A DNA stretch of 64,000 nt from Sorangium sp025924095 (GTDB lineage Bacteria; Myxococcota_A; Polyangia; Polyangiales; Polyangiaceae), in assembly GCF_051521505.1 (NCBI RefSeq), contig NZ_CP150356.1, positions 2,790,001 through 2,854,000 of the forward strand. The letters run 5' to 3'. A model generated the notes under the pieces. It ran no database searches. It saw only the letters and a list, made by a program, of their open reading frames with translations, and was not told the origin of the DNA. The position numbers were made by a program, and so were the translations under genes. Of the stretch, positions 33,590 through 42,953 are shown piece by piece (position 1 is the first letter of the stretch; every line of letters begins with the position of its first letter).

Positions 33590-34843
33590 ATGCCGGTCGT
33601 CCGAGGTCCGCGGGACGCAGCCCGTCGTATCCAGGGCTTGCTCTCCCGAGCTCGCGCGCTGCGTGGGCTTCGCAAGCTGGTGCCGCTGGCGCCGGAGGCG
33701 GACCTGTCCGCGCGGCAGTGGACGCTCATCGAGCTCGAGCTGGCGAACGCCGCGCAGCGCATCGTGCGACCGGTGCGCGTCGTCGCCGTCGACGACCTCG
33801 CCGACGCCGCGCGTCCCGAGGTGCGCCGCCGCATGGCGCGACGCCTGGGAAGCGCCGAGATCGAGCTGGCCCGCGCCTACAGCTTCTTTGACACCCTGAT
33901 GGACGTGCTCACCCAGCGGCTGTCGCCCGAGCTCGGGCCGCTGCTCAAGGGCTGCGACGCGCTGGCGCTCGACGCGCTCTCCGGCCGGCACTCCGCGCTC
34001 GATGCCGTCGAGGCACCCGTGGTGAACTGCGACCGCGGCTTCGGCGCGTCGGTGCTCCGCGAGGGCGTCCCCACGCCCGCGGGCGGCGTGAACCCGCTGC
34101 CGCTCATCCAGATCCCGTACGCGCGCCTGCAGGAGAAGCACACTCTGACCTCGGTGCTCCACGAGGTCGGGCACGAGGTGCAGGTGCGCCTCAAGCTGCG
34201 CTTGCCGCTCGCGCGCGCCGTCGCCGATGCGCTGGCGCGCGCCGGCGCCCCGCGTCAGGTGCAGTCGCAGTTCGCTGGCTGGGTATCGGAGATCTTCCCC
34301 GACTTCTGGGCCTTCTGCGCGACGGGCATGGCGCACGCCGCCACGATGCGAGACATCCTGGCGCTGCCGCCCTCGCAGGTGACGCGCATCCAGCCCGGCG
34401 AGCCGCACCCGGTCCCCTTCGTGCGTGCGCTGCTCGGCTTCGACTGGTGCCGCCACGCCTTCGGCGCCGGGCCGTGGGACGAGTGGGAGCGCGACTGGCG
34501 CATCGCCTATCCGCTCGAGCGCCGCCGCTCGGCCTCGCGCGCGCTGCTTTCGGCGTGCGCCGACGCCATCCCGGTGGTGACGCGCGTCCTCTTCGTGCAG
34601 TCCTTCCCCAACCTCGGCGTGGGCAGCATCCCGCGCCTCTTCGACCTCGAGGCCGTCTCCCCCGCGCGCCTGGCCTCCGTGCTCCAGGGGCGCAGCACCT
34701 GCTCGCCCGAGTTCCTGCGGTTGCGCCCGTGCGTGCAGCTCGCCGCCTTCAGCCTGCTGCGCGAGCGCTCGCTGGTGCCCGACGCCGCGCTGGCGCGCGC
34801 CATGACCACCTGGCTCCGAGAGCTTCCCCGCCGCTCGAACTAA
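33590..34843 (+). CDS. Putative zinc metallopeptidase (HExxH), accessory locus
   Basis: 417 residues from ATG 33590. SVLHEVGHEVQVRLKLRL (~residue 185) has the HExxH zinc site. About 45 residues later QFAGWVSEIFPDFWAFCATG offers the third-ligand Glu in a W-x-S-E-I-F-x-D context, as in gluzincin-like enzymes. The rest is helical, and no signal peptide is present. It follows the acidic protein gene by 8 bp and precedes an uncharacterised gene by 25 bp. It might process the tagged proteins of this locus; that is inference. Confidence 0.6.
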   Translation: MPVVRGPRDAARRIQGLLSRARALRGLRKLVPLAPEADLSARQWTLIELELANAAQRIVRPVRVVAVDDLADAARPEVRRRMARRLGSAEIELARAYSFFDTLMDVLTQRLSPELGPLLKGCDALALDALSGRHSALDAVEAPVVNCDRGFGASVLREGVPTPAGGVNPLPLIQIPYARLQEKHTLTSVLHEVGHEVQVRLKLRLPLARAVADALARAGAPRQVQSQFAGWVSEIFPDFWAFCATGMAHAATMRDILALPPSQVTRIQPGEPHPVPFVRALLGFDWCRHAFGAGPWDEWERDWRIAYPLERRRSASRALLSACADAIPVVTRVLFVQSFPNLGVGSIPRLFDLEAVSPARLASVLQGRSTCSPEFLRLRPCVQLAAFSLLRERSLVPDAALARAMTTWLRELPRRSN

Positions 34844-34868
34844 CCAGCACCGATGAGAGAGGGTCCCC

Positions 34869-36026
34869 ATGGACGTCACCGTCGCTCAACTGAAAGAGCT
34901 CTTCCAGAATCAGTACATCGCGGCGCAGATGCCCGATGGTGACCCGGCCATCGACCTGCTCGATCCGGCGGCGCAGACGCTGCTCTTGCCCTATTGGCTG
35001 GACCCGGCCATGCCCAAGCCGGCCCTGGCGCGGTTCCACGAGTACTTCCGCTACGGCCGCGAGAGCCGCCTGGCCGCGTCCGCATCCGGGCCGTGCGGGC
35101 CAATCCGCACCTGGCCGGTGCCCCCGGACTGCCCCCAGGTCCACGGCAACCGCGGCACCTTCAATCTCCTCTTCCAGCAGGTCTTCACCGGCGACCTGGT
35201 GTGGCTCTTCTACTTCGAGCGCATGGGCATCCACCGCATGGTCGGCGCCCTGCTTGACGACTTCGTGAGCCGCGGCAAGTTCCCGCTGCGGCCGGCGGGG
35301 CTGACCGGGCTGGTCCTCGAGGTGATGGTGCGCGAGCTCAAGGCGGGGCTCTCCTCCACGGTGCGCGAGCGCGACACCTCCTACCGGCGCTGCCTGGGCT
35401 GGACGTCCGAGGCCGGCGGTAAGCTCAGCAACGACGCGCCCGTCAACGCCACCTTCGACGAGCAGTTCCATCGGCTCGTCTACTTGGCGCTCGGCTACTA
35501 CCAGGAGAAGCGCCTGGCCGTGGCCATCCAGAACACGACCAACGCCGGCAAGCCGTCGGTGGCCACGCTCACCTCGATCCGCGACACGGTGGTGCTGCTG
35601 CGCAAGGCCTTCGATCCGTTCAAGTATGGCCGCAACCACACGCACACCCTGAGCGGCATCGTCTGGACGCTCGCAGGCCTCGACCTGATCGCGCGCCTGC
35701 GCACGCAGCTCGGCGTCCCCGATCCGTACAACCGCGAGGACGAGCTCATCCCCGCGGCGTACGACCTGCTCATCAGCGGCGGCAAGCCGTCCGACAGGAA
35801 CCGCTTCACGATGCACCGCGACTGTGCGGTCACCGGGCGCGACATCCTCCTCGACGTGCAGGGCATGGACTTCGAGGACGCCACCCCGGCCGTGCCCGCC
35901 GAGGGCGCAATCGAGACGTGGCTCGACGAGGTGGAGCCGAAGTTCGAGACCTACCGCACAGGCTACAAGGCGATGACCGGAGTCGACCTCGGCCAGTCCG
36001 GGGCGGTCATCGCCCAGCGCGCCTGA
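34869..36026 (+). CDS. Uncharacterised 385-residue protein of the accessory locus
   Basis: Start ATG 34869. No domain or motif is recognised. The protein looks well folded and soluble: YIAAQMPDGDPAIDLLDPAA, GNRGTFNLLFQQVFTGDLVW, QFHRLVYLALGYYQEKRLAV and YNREDELIPAAYDLLISGGK. There is no signal peptide or membrane segment. Its place inside a compact operon with a metallopeptidase and two tagged proteins suggests a shared task. Confidence 0.5.
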   Translation: MDVTVAQLKELFQNQYIAAQMPDGDPAIDLLDPAAQTLLLPYWLDPAMPKPALARFHEYFRYGRESRLAASASGPCGPIRTWPVPPDCPQVHGNRGTFNLLFQQVFTGDLVWLFYFERMGIHRMVGALLDDFVSRGKFPLRPAGLTGLVLEVMVRELKAGLSSTVRERDTSYRRCLGWTSEAGGKLSNDAPVNATFDEQFHRLVYLALGYYQEKRLAVAIQNTTNAGKPSVATLTSIRDTVVLLRKAFDPFKYGRNHTHTLSGIVWTLAGLDLIARLRTQLGVPDPYNREDELIPAAYDLLISGGKPSDRNRFTMHRDCAVTGRDILLDVQGMDFEDATPAVPAEGAIETWLDEVEPKFETYRTGYKAMTGVDLGQSGAVIAQRA

Positions 36027-36139
36027 TGCGTGGCAGCGGCGCGCCGGGCTCCGCATCCGGGGTCTGAGCGCGGCGTTTCGACCATGCACGGACGAGCTGC
36101 TGTCTGCCAACCCTGTGAACGATCAGCAGGTGTAGCGCC

Positions 36140-38188
36140 ATGAAGGATCGCATCCGGTTCGAACGGGAGCTCGAGCTCCTCCTGGGCAGCGAATCAGAGC
36201 GCGAGCAGGAGCAGGGACAGGCCAGCTGGGAGCGGGCTCTGTTCAAGGCGCTCTGGGGCGGCGAGCGCCGCATCAACACCCTGCTCAAGATCGGGCGCGA
36301 TGCCGGCGGTCGCGACCCCAAGACGCTGCGCAGCCGCGTGCTGAGCCTCTTGCGCGTTCCCTTCCCCAACCCCGCGCAGGCCGGCGGCGTCGATTGCGAG
36401 AAGAACGTGCGCGATCTCGCGACCGCGAGCCCCGACCGCCCCCCGATCCTCTTCACCGGCCGTTACGAGTCGAAGCGCGCCTCGGGCCACCGCTACTTCT
36501 GGGCCATCAACCAGGCTGGCAATACCATCATCGCCATCCGTACCGCGCGCGGCTACATGAAGAAGCCCGAGTACTGGGAGCTGCGCGGCGATGTCCAGGC
36601 CGATGGCACGGCGGTGCTGTTCCAGGTGGACAAGCCCGACAAGCTCTGGGGCTACCTGCAGCAGCAACCGGACCGCACGATGCGCTGGCACAGAGGCAGC
36701 TATCTCGGAGCCGACAAGAAGCGCGTGCTGGTCGACGGCGGTTCCGAGCACGACGAGGTCCTGCAGCTGTCCGCCGACAATCGACCGACCATGATGATGT
36801 CGCTCTACACGTCGGACGACAACTACTTGAGCGTCCTGCTGCAGCAGCGCGAGTGGTTTCCGCTCACGACGCCGGCAGCCGACTTCGTCCAGGAGGGCGC
36901 GCGCGCCGACGTGCTGCGCGACCTCTTGACGGACTACCTGAAGACACCCAAGGGCATCACCTACGCCGAGCAGCAGGCGAAGCAGACGGCGGCTGGAAGG
37001 CTGGTCAACTACGTCGAGCACCTCTTGTGGAACGGCGATGCCGCGCTACGGCCCGACGTCGTGCCGTCGCAACCGCTCAAGGCGCACGGGGAGAAGGCGC
37101 GCAAGGTGCTTCCGCAGGGCCACCACAACAACGCCGTGCTCGCGCAGCACGTGGCCAAGATGTGGCTCGCGCACGAGAAGCTGAACCATGCGGGCGAGAA
37201 GCGCAGCTTCCTTGACTGGCTGACGAAGCTGGCGCAGGAGCGGCAGGAGACCCGGCTGGCCAAGCTGCTCGACGTGCCGCTCACCCTCTCGCGCTCGGCC
37301 GGCAAGCATCAGTATCGGCTCAAGCTGGAGGTCGCGAGCTTTGGCGTGGTGCTGCAGTATGCGGAGGGCACGCTGGTGGTCGAGAAGCTGAGCGCGCCGA
37401 AGTGGCCGGGCCCGCGCGCCTATGACGTCACCTTTGTCGGCGGCACGCTCAAGCCCAAGCTCCCCGATCGCGACGTGCTGTTCGAGCTGGTCCTGGCTAC
37501 CGACCAGGAATGGATGCCCGACGACTTCGAGGGCACCTTGTGGCTCGGTGAAGTGGGTGTGTCGGCGGGAAACAAGTGGGTCAAGGGCGGCGCGACCGGC
37601 TCGGGCGGCTACCTGCGCAGCAGGAACGGCCTCACGCTCGCGATCGACGAGGACCTCGACGTGTCGGTCGGGCCGGGGCGCGGCAAGTCGAAGAAGCCCA
37701 AGGTCAAGTTCGGCGCCGAGCTCTTGGTGGGGAGCGTGCGCCACAAGAAGAACAAGCTGATCGACCTGGCGACCTACTTCGCCGCCAGCAAGAACGTCAC
37801 CGGGCATCTGACAGCCGCGCCGCACTTCTGCTTCGGCAGCTCACTGTTGACGCCGGCCGCGCGCCAGCTCTTGCGGGTCACGTGCGCGGATCAGCTCGCG
37901 GCCCTGGCGAACCCGGAGAGTCAGATCTTCATCCTCGGCCACACCGATCGGCGCGACACGATCGAGCGCAATCGGACCCTGTCCGAGCTGCGCGCGAAGA
38001 ACGTGAAGACCGCGCTCGAGGACATCCTCGGCACCACCCTGCGGGTACCGCCTGGCCGCATCAGCGCGGTGGGCTTCGGCGAATGGATGGCGATCGCCAA
38101 GCTGCGGCCGGATCAGGTCAAGAACCGCGAAGACCGCCGGGTGGATCTGATGATCAACGGGGCGCTCGTGGCGACCTTCCACGACTGA
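36140..38188 (+). CDS. Large tagged protein with C-terminal OmpA-like domain
   Basis: 682 residues from ATG 36140. The N-terminus MKDRIRFERELELLLGSESE resembles the acidic tags of two neighbours. The middle ~500 residues are unrecognised but include beta-rich parts (RLKLEVASFGVVLQYAEGTL; DVTFVGGTLKPKLPDRDVLF). The last ~125 residues are OmpA-like: HFCFGSSLLTPAARQLLR, QIFILGHTDRRDTIERNRTL, SELRAKNVKTALEDIL, VGFGEWMA and REDRRVDLMING. No signal peptide is seen, odd for a peptidoglycan-binding domain. It could be delivered by a non-Sec route, or the domain may bind something else. Confidence 0.6.
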   Translation: MKDRIRFERELELLLGSESEREQEQGQASWERALFKALWGGERRINTLLKIGRDAGGRDPKTLRSRVLSLLRVPFPNPAQAGGVDCEKNVRDLATASPDRPPILFTGRYESKRASGHRYFWAINQAGNTIIAIRTARGYMKKPEYWELRGDVQADGTAVLFQVDKPDKLWGYLQQQPDRTMRWHRGSYLGADKKRVLVDGGSEHDEVLQLSADNRPTMMMSLYTSDDNYLSVLLQQREWFPLTTPAADFVQEGARADVLRDLLTDYLKTPKGITYAEQQAKQTAAGRLVNYVEHLLWNGDAALRPDVVPSQPLKAHGEKARKVLPQGHHNNAVLAQHVAKMWLAHEKLNHAGEKRSFLDWLTKLAQERQETRLAKLLDVPLTLSRSAGKHQYRLKLEVASFGVVLQYAEGTLVVEKLSAPKWPGPRAYDVTFVGGTLKPKLPDRDVLFELVLATDQEWMPDDFEGTLWLGEVGVSAGNKWVKGGATGSGGYLRSRNGLTLAIDEDLDVSVGPGRGKSKKPKVKFGAELLVGSVRHKKNKLIDLATYFAASKNVTGHLTAAPHFCFGSSLLTPAARQLLRVTCADQLAALANPESQIFILGHTDRRDTIERNRTLSELRAKNVKTALEDILGTTLRVPPGRISAVGFGEWMAIAKLRPDQVKNREDRRVDLMINGALVATFHD

Positions 38189-38371
38189 CGGTCGACGATC
38201 TCAATCCGGCGGGCCACGCAAGGCCGAGGACCTGCTCGCAATCGCTCACGGCGCGCGCACCGTACGCCGACCCCATCATCGGCACGTTCACTGGTCGGCG
38301 AGATCTTCACCGCGACCGGGTTCGCGAGCCCTGCGCAATAGGTGATGTGCGCGTGATCGGGGCGGTTGGTG

Positions 38372-41300
38372 CTAGCCGCCGGACCGGCCCCGGCGCCCCG
38401 GCCCCGGCGCGCGCGGCGGCTCGCCGGGCCGCGGGCCGCGCTGCTCGGCCTCCCCGCGCCGCCGCTCCTCCTCGGCGGCCCGCGCTTCGTTCAGCGCGAA
38501 GAGCCGGTCGATCACCTCGTCCTCGAAGGCGCTCGCCGCGCTCCGCTCGCCGGGCGTGACCGGCGTGGTGTACGGCGGAACCTCGATGTCGCCGAACCCG
38601 TACGCGGCGAGGACCGCGCGGTCCATCTCCTCGTGGAGCCGGCGGAGCTCGGCGACGCCCGGGCGCGCGCAGGCAGGGGCCTTGAGGAGATTGTACATCG
38701 CGGTCAGGCCCTCTCCCAGCTCGACCATCAGCGCTGCGCGCGCGGTGTAGAGGCGCTCGCCGGCGGCCTCGACGCGCCCGCCCGCGGCGAGGTGCTCCGG
38801 GGGAGGGAAGGGGAACGTCTCCACGCAATCCGACGGCGCGTACCGGAGGCCCTCTCCCATCGTCGAGGAGAGCAGGCGCGCCCACGACTCGTGCGCTCGC
38901 GACTGGAGGACCGCGAAGCGCGCGTAATCGTCGATGGCGAACACGCACAGCTGGTCCGAGAACGTCCGCCCCGCCGGCTGGAAGGCGAAGCACAGGTGCT
39001 TCGTCACCCGCGCCGCGACGAGGCAACGCCCGAGCGGCGCGATCGTGCGCCGGAGCTCCGGACGCGGGTTGGCGAACTGCCACCATCGCGCCCGGTGGCC
39101 CGCGTCGACCCCGGTGAGCCTCAGGCGATCCCGCGCCGGCTTGACCCGACTCCGCACGATCGACAGGAGCGCGGGCCAGCGCCCCGCGTCCTCCAGCCCG
39201 CGCTCGCCGAAATCGATGACGTGGCGGTGCGGGCTGTGCGAAGGCGACGAGTTGACCTCCTCGCCGCCCAGGAACGGGCGGAGCACCTCGCCGGCCGCCG
39301 GGTCGCCCGCGCAGAGCGCCCGCGCCTCGCCGTCGGTGAGGACGAAGCCGTCGCCGCGGAGGAAGCAGCCGATGAAGCAGAGATCCCGGCTGGACTCCAG
39401 CGGCCTCGGGTCGGGCCGCTCCGGCATCGCGCGCAGGTGGGAGTTGATGTGGCGGACAGGGAGCCCGTCGAGCCGGGGCGGCGGGACGCCGTCGGCCGGC
39501 GACATGCCCACGGCGAGGTGGACGACGGCGACGTGGACGGCGGCATCCCCGGGCCACGGGACGCTCCGCACCGCGTGGTAGATGACCGCCCGCCCCGCCT
39601 CGACGAGCGGCTTCAGGCCGGATCGCCGGGTGTCGCCCTGAGCTATCGTGTTCGTGGCGATGAGCCCCACCGTGCCGCGATCCCCGAGCAGCGCGGCCGC
39701 GCGGCGGAAGAAGTGGGCGGCAAGATCGGTGTTCTTCGTGGCGCCGTGCAGCTGCTCGAGCCACGCGGCGTAGGTGTCCCCGTGATCCGTCGAGATCCGC
39801 TTTCCCCCGAGGAAGGGCGGGTTCCCCACGAACGCGTCGAGCCGCGCCGGCCCCGGGGCGCGATCGCCGTCCGGACGGTCCGGGCGCGGCTCCTGGAACA
39901 CCTCCGGGAACTCCAGCGCCCAGTGGAGCGGCGGCAGCGGCGGCGCCCCGCTCGGCGCGCCCTCCCCCGGCGCGCCCTCCCGGAGCGCCCGCTGCATGGC
40001 CAGGAGCTCTTCCGGAGGCGGCCCCCCGCCGCGGAGCCACGCGATCGCGAGCTGCGCCCGCCGGTCGCGCTCCTTCAGCCGGTCCCTGTCCTTCGCGTAC
40101 GCGAAGAACGCCCCCACCACGAGGTCGCCGAGGAGCCGCGCCCGGCCGATCGCCTCCTCCGCCGCGCGCGCGAGCCGCTCCCGCTCGCGCGCCGCGCCGC
40201 CGTCCCCGAGCCCGGCGAGCTGCTGCCGCAGCGCGAGCGCCCGCTCGATGGCGGCGTCGATCGCCTCGCAGCCCGCCGGCAGCGGCGCGGCGGGCTTCCA
40301 GTGGAAGCCGCGCAGCTGGGCGAGGTCGAGCCCCACAAGCGAGTCGCCGTGCCGGAGGGCATGATCGACGAAGGTGAACGGCTCGTCCCGCGCGCGCGTC
40401 ACGAGCCAGAGCGACAGCCTCGCCAGGCTCACGGCGAAGGGGTTCTTGTCGGCGCCGTACAGGCAGCGCCGCGCCACGAGCCGCCGCGCCTCGCCCACGA
40501 CGTCCTCGCCCGACCGGGCGAGCCGCTCCGCCGCGGCCGCGTCGCCGCGCGCCGCCTCGCGGGTCCAGGCGGCCACCACCAGGTCGGCGAGGTACCGGCA
40601 CGCCTCCATGAGGAACGCGCCGGACCCCATCGCCGGATCACAGATCGCGAGCCCGAGGAGCCGCGCCGACGGCGGCTCCTCGCCCATCTGCCGGAGCAGG
40701 GGAAGTAGCGGAAGGAGCGGAAGCGGCGGATCGAGCGGAAGCGGCGGATCGAGCGGAAGCGGCGGATCGAGCGGAAGCGGCGGAAGGAGCGGAAGCAGCG
40801 GATCGAGCGTCCGCGCGACGATGGGCGCGGACAGGCTGCGCGGGGTATAATGAGAGCTTGTCCGCCGCCGCTCGGCGCCCGGCTGCAGGAAGAGCCGCCC
40901 CGCCCCGAGCACCTCGGTGTCCCTCGCGCGCAGCGGACCGAGCGCCTCGAGGAGCTCGGCCTCGGTCCTCGCGCCGGGGAGCGCCTCGCCGAGCTTCTTC
41001 GCCTCGCGTCGCGAGAGCCCCGCCCGCTCGGCGAGCCACGCCGCCCGCCGCGCCGCCGGCTGCGCAAGCGCCTCGGCCGCGCTCACCCAGACCCGCTCGG
41101 GCCGGAGGCACACCGTCGGACCGGCGGCGCGCTCGACCCGGTAGCCCATGAGCGCCTCGTAGAGGCCGCCGAGCTGCTCGACGTCGAGCGCCCGGTACGA
41201 CAGCGGCCGCCCGTCGAGCACGAGGAGCCGCTCGAGCACCGCGCACACCGTGGCGTCGTCCACCGACGGCGCTTGCCAGGGACCACCGCCCCCCGCGCGC

Positions 41301-41770
41301 TCCAGGAACGGGTAGCGCTCGGGGTCGAAGAGCTGCCCTCGCCGCGCCGGCAGGGTCAGCTCGGGGCGGGAGATCCCGTGAAACACGGCGCGGAACAGCG
41401 CGACGAGCCGCGCCCACGCCCCGAAGCGCCGCCGCATCGCGGCCGGGCGCGCGACGTGCTCCGCCTCGAGCTCCCCGAACAGCGGGAGCACGCCGAGGTG
41501 CGCCGCGTAGTGCGGGTGCTCGACCGGCAGGAGCCCGCGGGCCTCCGCGTGGAGCAGGAACACGAGCCGGAGGAGCGCGGTGAGCAGCCCGCCGTAGAGG
41601 TGCTCCGGACCGCGCGCGAGGGCGTCCTCGAGCGCGTCCGGCCCGTCGCGCTCGGCCGCGTCCTCGAAGCCGCGGAGCAGGACGCCGAGCGCGTCAAAGG
41701 CCCGATCCGCGAGCGCGCCCGCGACGTCTACCTGCTGCGCCCTGCTGTCCCCGGGGACGGGCTGATCCAT
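38372..41770 (-). CDS. Eco57I-class restriction-modification protein (N6-adenine methylase)
   Basis: 1132 residues from ATG 41770. An N-terminal ~400-residue helical region (EHLYGGLLTALLRLVFLLHA; VEQLGGLYEALMGYRVERA) precedes SSHYTPRSLSAPIVARTLDP. After a low-complexity insert comes AdoMet motif I (LAICDPAMGSGAFLMEACRY), then LYGADKNPFAVSLARLSLWL and catalytic motif IV (DAFVGNPPFLGGKRIS). The C-terminal region, with FSDQLCVFAIDDYARFAVLQ and APSDCVETFPFP, is the target-recognition part. Such single-chain enzymes methylate adenine and may cleave DNA; no nuclease motif could be picked out. It stands alone, so it could be a methylase only. Confidence 0.85.
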   Translation of the reverse strand: MDQPVPGDSRAQQVDVAGALADRAFDALGVLLRGFEDAAERDGPDALEDALARGPEHLYGGLLTALLRLVFLLHAEARGLLPVEHPHYAAHLGVLPLFGELEAEHVARPAAMRRRFGAWARLVALFRAVFHGISRPELTLPARRGQLFDPERYPFLERAGGGGPWQAPSVDDATVCAVLERLLVLDGRPLSYRALDVEQLGGLYEALMGYRVERAAGPTVCLRPERVWVSAAEALAQPAARRAAWLAERAGLSRREAKKLGEALPGARTEAELLEALGPLRARDTEVLGAGRLFLQPGAERRRTSSHYTPRSLSAPIVARTLDPLLPLLPPLPLDPPLPLDPPLPLDPPLPLLPLLPLLRQMGEEPPSARLLGLAICDPAMGSGAFLMEACRYLADLVVAAWTREAARGDAAAAERLARSGEDVVGEARRLVARRCLYGADKNPFAVSLARLSLWLVTRARDEPFTFVDHALRHGDSLVGLDLAQLRGFHWKPAAPLPAGCEAIDAAIERALALRQQLAGLGDGGAARERERLARAAEEAIGRARLLGDLVVGAFFAYAKDRDRLKERDRRAQLAIAWLRGGGPPPEELLAMQRALREGAPGEGAPSGAPPLPPLHWALEFPEVFQEPRPDRPDGDRAPGPARLDAFVGNPPFLGGKRISTDHGDTYAAWLEQLHGATKNTDLAAHFFRRAAALLGDRGTVGLIATNTIAQGDTRRSGLKPLVEAGRAVIYHAVRSVPWPGDAAVHVAVVHLAVGMSPADGVPPPRLDGLPVRHINSHLRAMPERPDPRPLESSRDLCFIGCFLRGDGFVLTDGEARALCAGDPAAGEVLRPFLGGEEVNSSPSHSPHRHVIDFGERGLEDAGRWPALLSIVRSRVKPARDRLRLTGVDAGHRARWWQFANPRPELRRTIAPLGRCLVAARVTKHLCFAFQPAGRTFSDQLCVFAIDDYARFAVLQSRAHESWARLLSSTMGEGLRYAPSDCVETFPFPPPEHLAAGGRVEAAGERLYTARAALMVELGEGLTAMYNLLKAPACARPGVAELRRLHEEMDRAVLAAYGFGDIEVPPYTTPVTPGERSAASAFEDEVIDRLFALNEARAAEEERRRGEAEQRGPRPGEPPRAPGPGRRGRSGG
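40718..40807. repeat. 18-bp tandem repeats inside the R-M gene
   Basis: Five units of CGGAAGCGGCGGATCGAG, the last two slightly changed. They encode repeated Leu/Pro/Asp (PLPLDP) units on the minus strand, just ahead of AdoMet motif I. Confidence 0.9.
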
Positions 41771-41978
41771 GCCGAGCCCCGGAGTGTACGCGAGCGTCGC
41801 GCGATCTGCTGCAGGTTCTGCCTGACGAACGTCACGAGCGGCCGGACCGCCGGCCGAACTCGAATGGAGCTGTTTCAGTCTTCCTCGCGCGCGCTCCCCG
41901 GGCGCTTGACGGCCGTCGGGCGGAGCCCAATAGGGCATCTCCCAAGCTCATTCCTGGCGCCGTGATGGTGCATGCCTG

Positions 41979-42335
41979 TTGCAAATTTCTATTGAAGGCC
42001 CCGCCGACTCTCATGGTGGGGTGGTCCTGCTCCGGGGGAGACGCCCTGTAGGTAGGTTTGTAGGTAGGTGGAAGAGGGGGAGTCATGGTGGCCATGCGCG
42101 ATGGCCGGATCTCATCCTCCTTGATGTCGTCATGCCGCACATGAACGGGTTCGACGCCTGTCGGCAGCTGCGCGCGGATGATGCGACGCGCAGCACGCCG
42201 ATCCTGCTCGTCACCAGCCGGAGCGATGTCGCGCACATGGAAGAGGGATTCCGGTGCGGCTGCTCCGATTTCGTCACGAAGCCCATCGACACGATGGAGC
42301 TCCTGGAAAAGGTCAGGAACTGCCTTGGCGACTGA
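41979..42335 (+). pseudogene. Truncated CheY-like receiver
   Basis: From ~42096 the frame matches the second half of a receiver: PDLILLDVVMPHMNGFDACR (phospho-acceptor Asp), STPILLVTSRSDVAHMEEGF and FVTKPIDTMELLEKVRNCLG (conserved Lys). The first ~50 residues, with the acidic pair that binds Mg2+, are absent; the upstream codons (to ATG 41979) are unlike any receiver, and no alternative frame supplies them. GTAGGTAGGT is duplicated at 42048-42069, near the break. It leads the chemosensory operon but should not be phosphorylated normally. Confidence 0.7.
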
Positions 42336-42948
42336 CACGGCGGCGAGGGCATCCGAGGGCACACGTCTCGCCCCTTCCAGCGGCGACGATGGATCCGTAC
42401 CCCTGCCCGACGATGTCGGCGGAGAGGAGAGGACCAGTCCGTCCGACCCAAGGGCGCCCTCCGCGTCGGTTGGACCGCCCAGCTGGCGCTCGCTGCCGGC
42501 GGAGGCCCAACACATCATGCCAGGCCAGCTGTTCGCCTCGCATGAGCCGACCATGGTGACCACCATCGTTGGGTCCTGTGTGGCGATCTGCCTCTGGGAC
42601 GCTACCACCGGCGTCGGCGGGATGAACCATTACGCGCTTCCGGAATGTCCAGGCCAGAGGGTGGCTTCGGCCCGCTTCGCCGAGTTCGCATGCCAGCGCC
42701 TCCTCGAGCGCCTCGTGGAGCTCGGGGCCTCCAGCCGGGCGATGCAAGCGCGCGTCGTCGGGGGCGCCTGCCTCATCTCCGCGTTCCGGGAGCGCGGCAC
42801 CCACCTCGGCGCCCAGAACGTGGATGCCGGGCTCGCGTTCCTGCGCGCGGAGCGGATATGGATCGCCCAGCTGGACACGGGCGGCGACCGGGGACGCAAG
42901 ATCGTCTTCCGGACGAGCGACGGCGCCATCTCGATCCAGCCTCTGTGA
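42325..42948 (+). CDS. cheD: Chemoreceptor glutamine deamidase CheD
   Basis: 207 residues if begun at TTG 42325, overlapping the receiver remnant; the conserved part starts near residue 60, and ATG 42517 is an alternative. IMPGQLFASHEPTMVTTIVG then SCVAICLWDATTGVGGMNHY gives the catalytic Cys (GSC) and His (NHY); VVGGACLISAFRERGTHLGA and IVFRTSDGAISIQPL finish the family pattern. CheD deamidates receptor glutamines and in some systems interacts with CheC. cheA begins six bases after its stop. Confidence 0.85.
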   Translation: MATDTAARASEGTRLAPSSGDDGSVPLPDDVGGEERTSPSDPRAPSASVGPPSWRSLPAEAQHIMPGQLFASHEPTMVTTIVGSCVAICLWDATTGVGGMNHYALPECPGQRVASARFAEFACQRLLERLVELGASSRAMQARVVGGACLISAFRERGTHLGAQNVDAGLAFLRAERIWIAQLDTGGDRGRKIVFRTSDGAISIQPL

Positions 42949-42953
42949 GCCGC

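Noticed and set aside
38366..40708. 780-codon plus-strand open frame
   Set aside because: Antisense to the R-M protein, Arg/Glu/Ala-rich with no motifs. The minus-strand protein has all methylase motifs.
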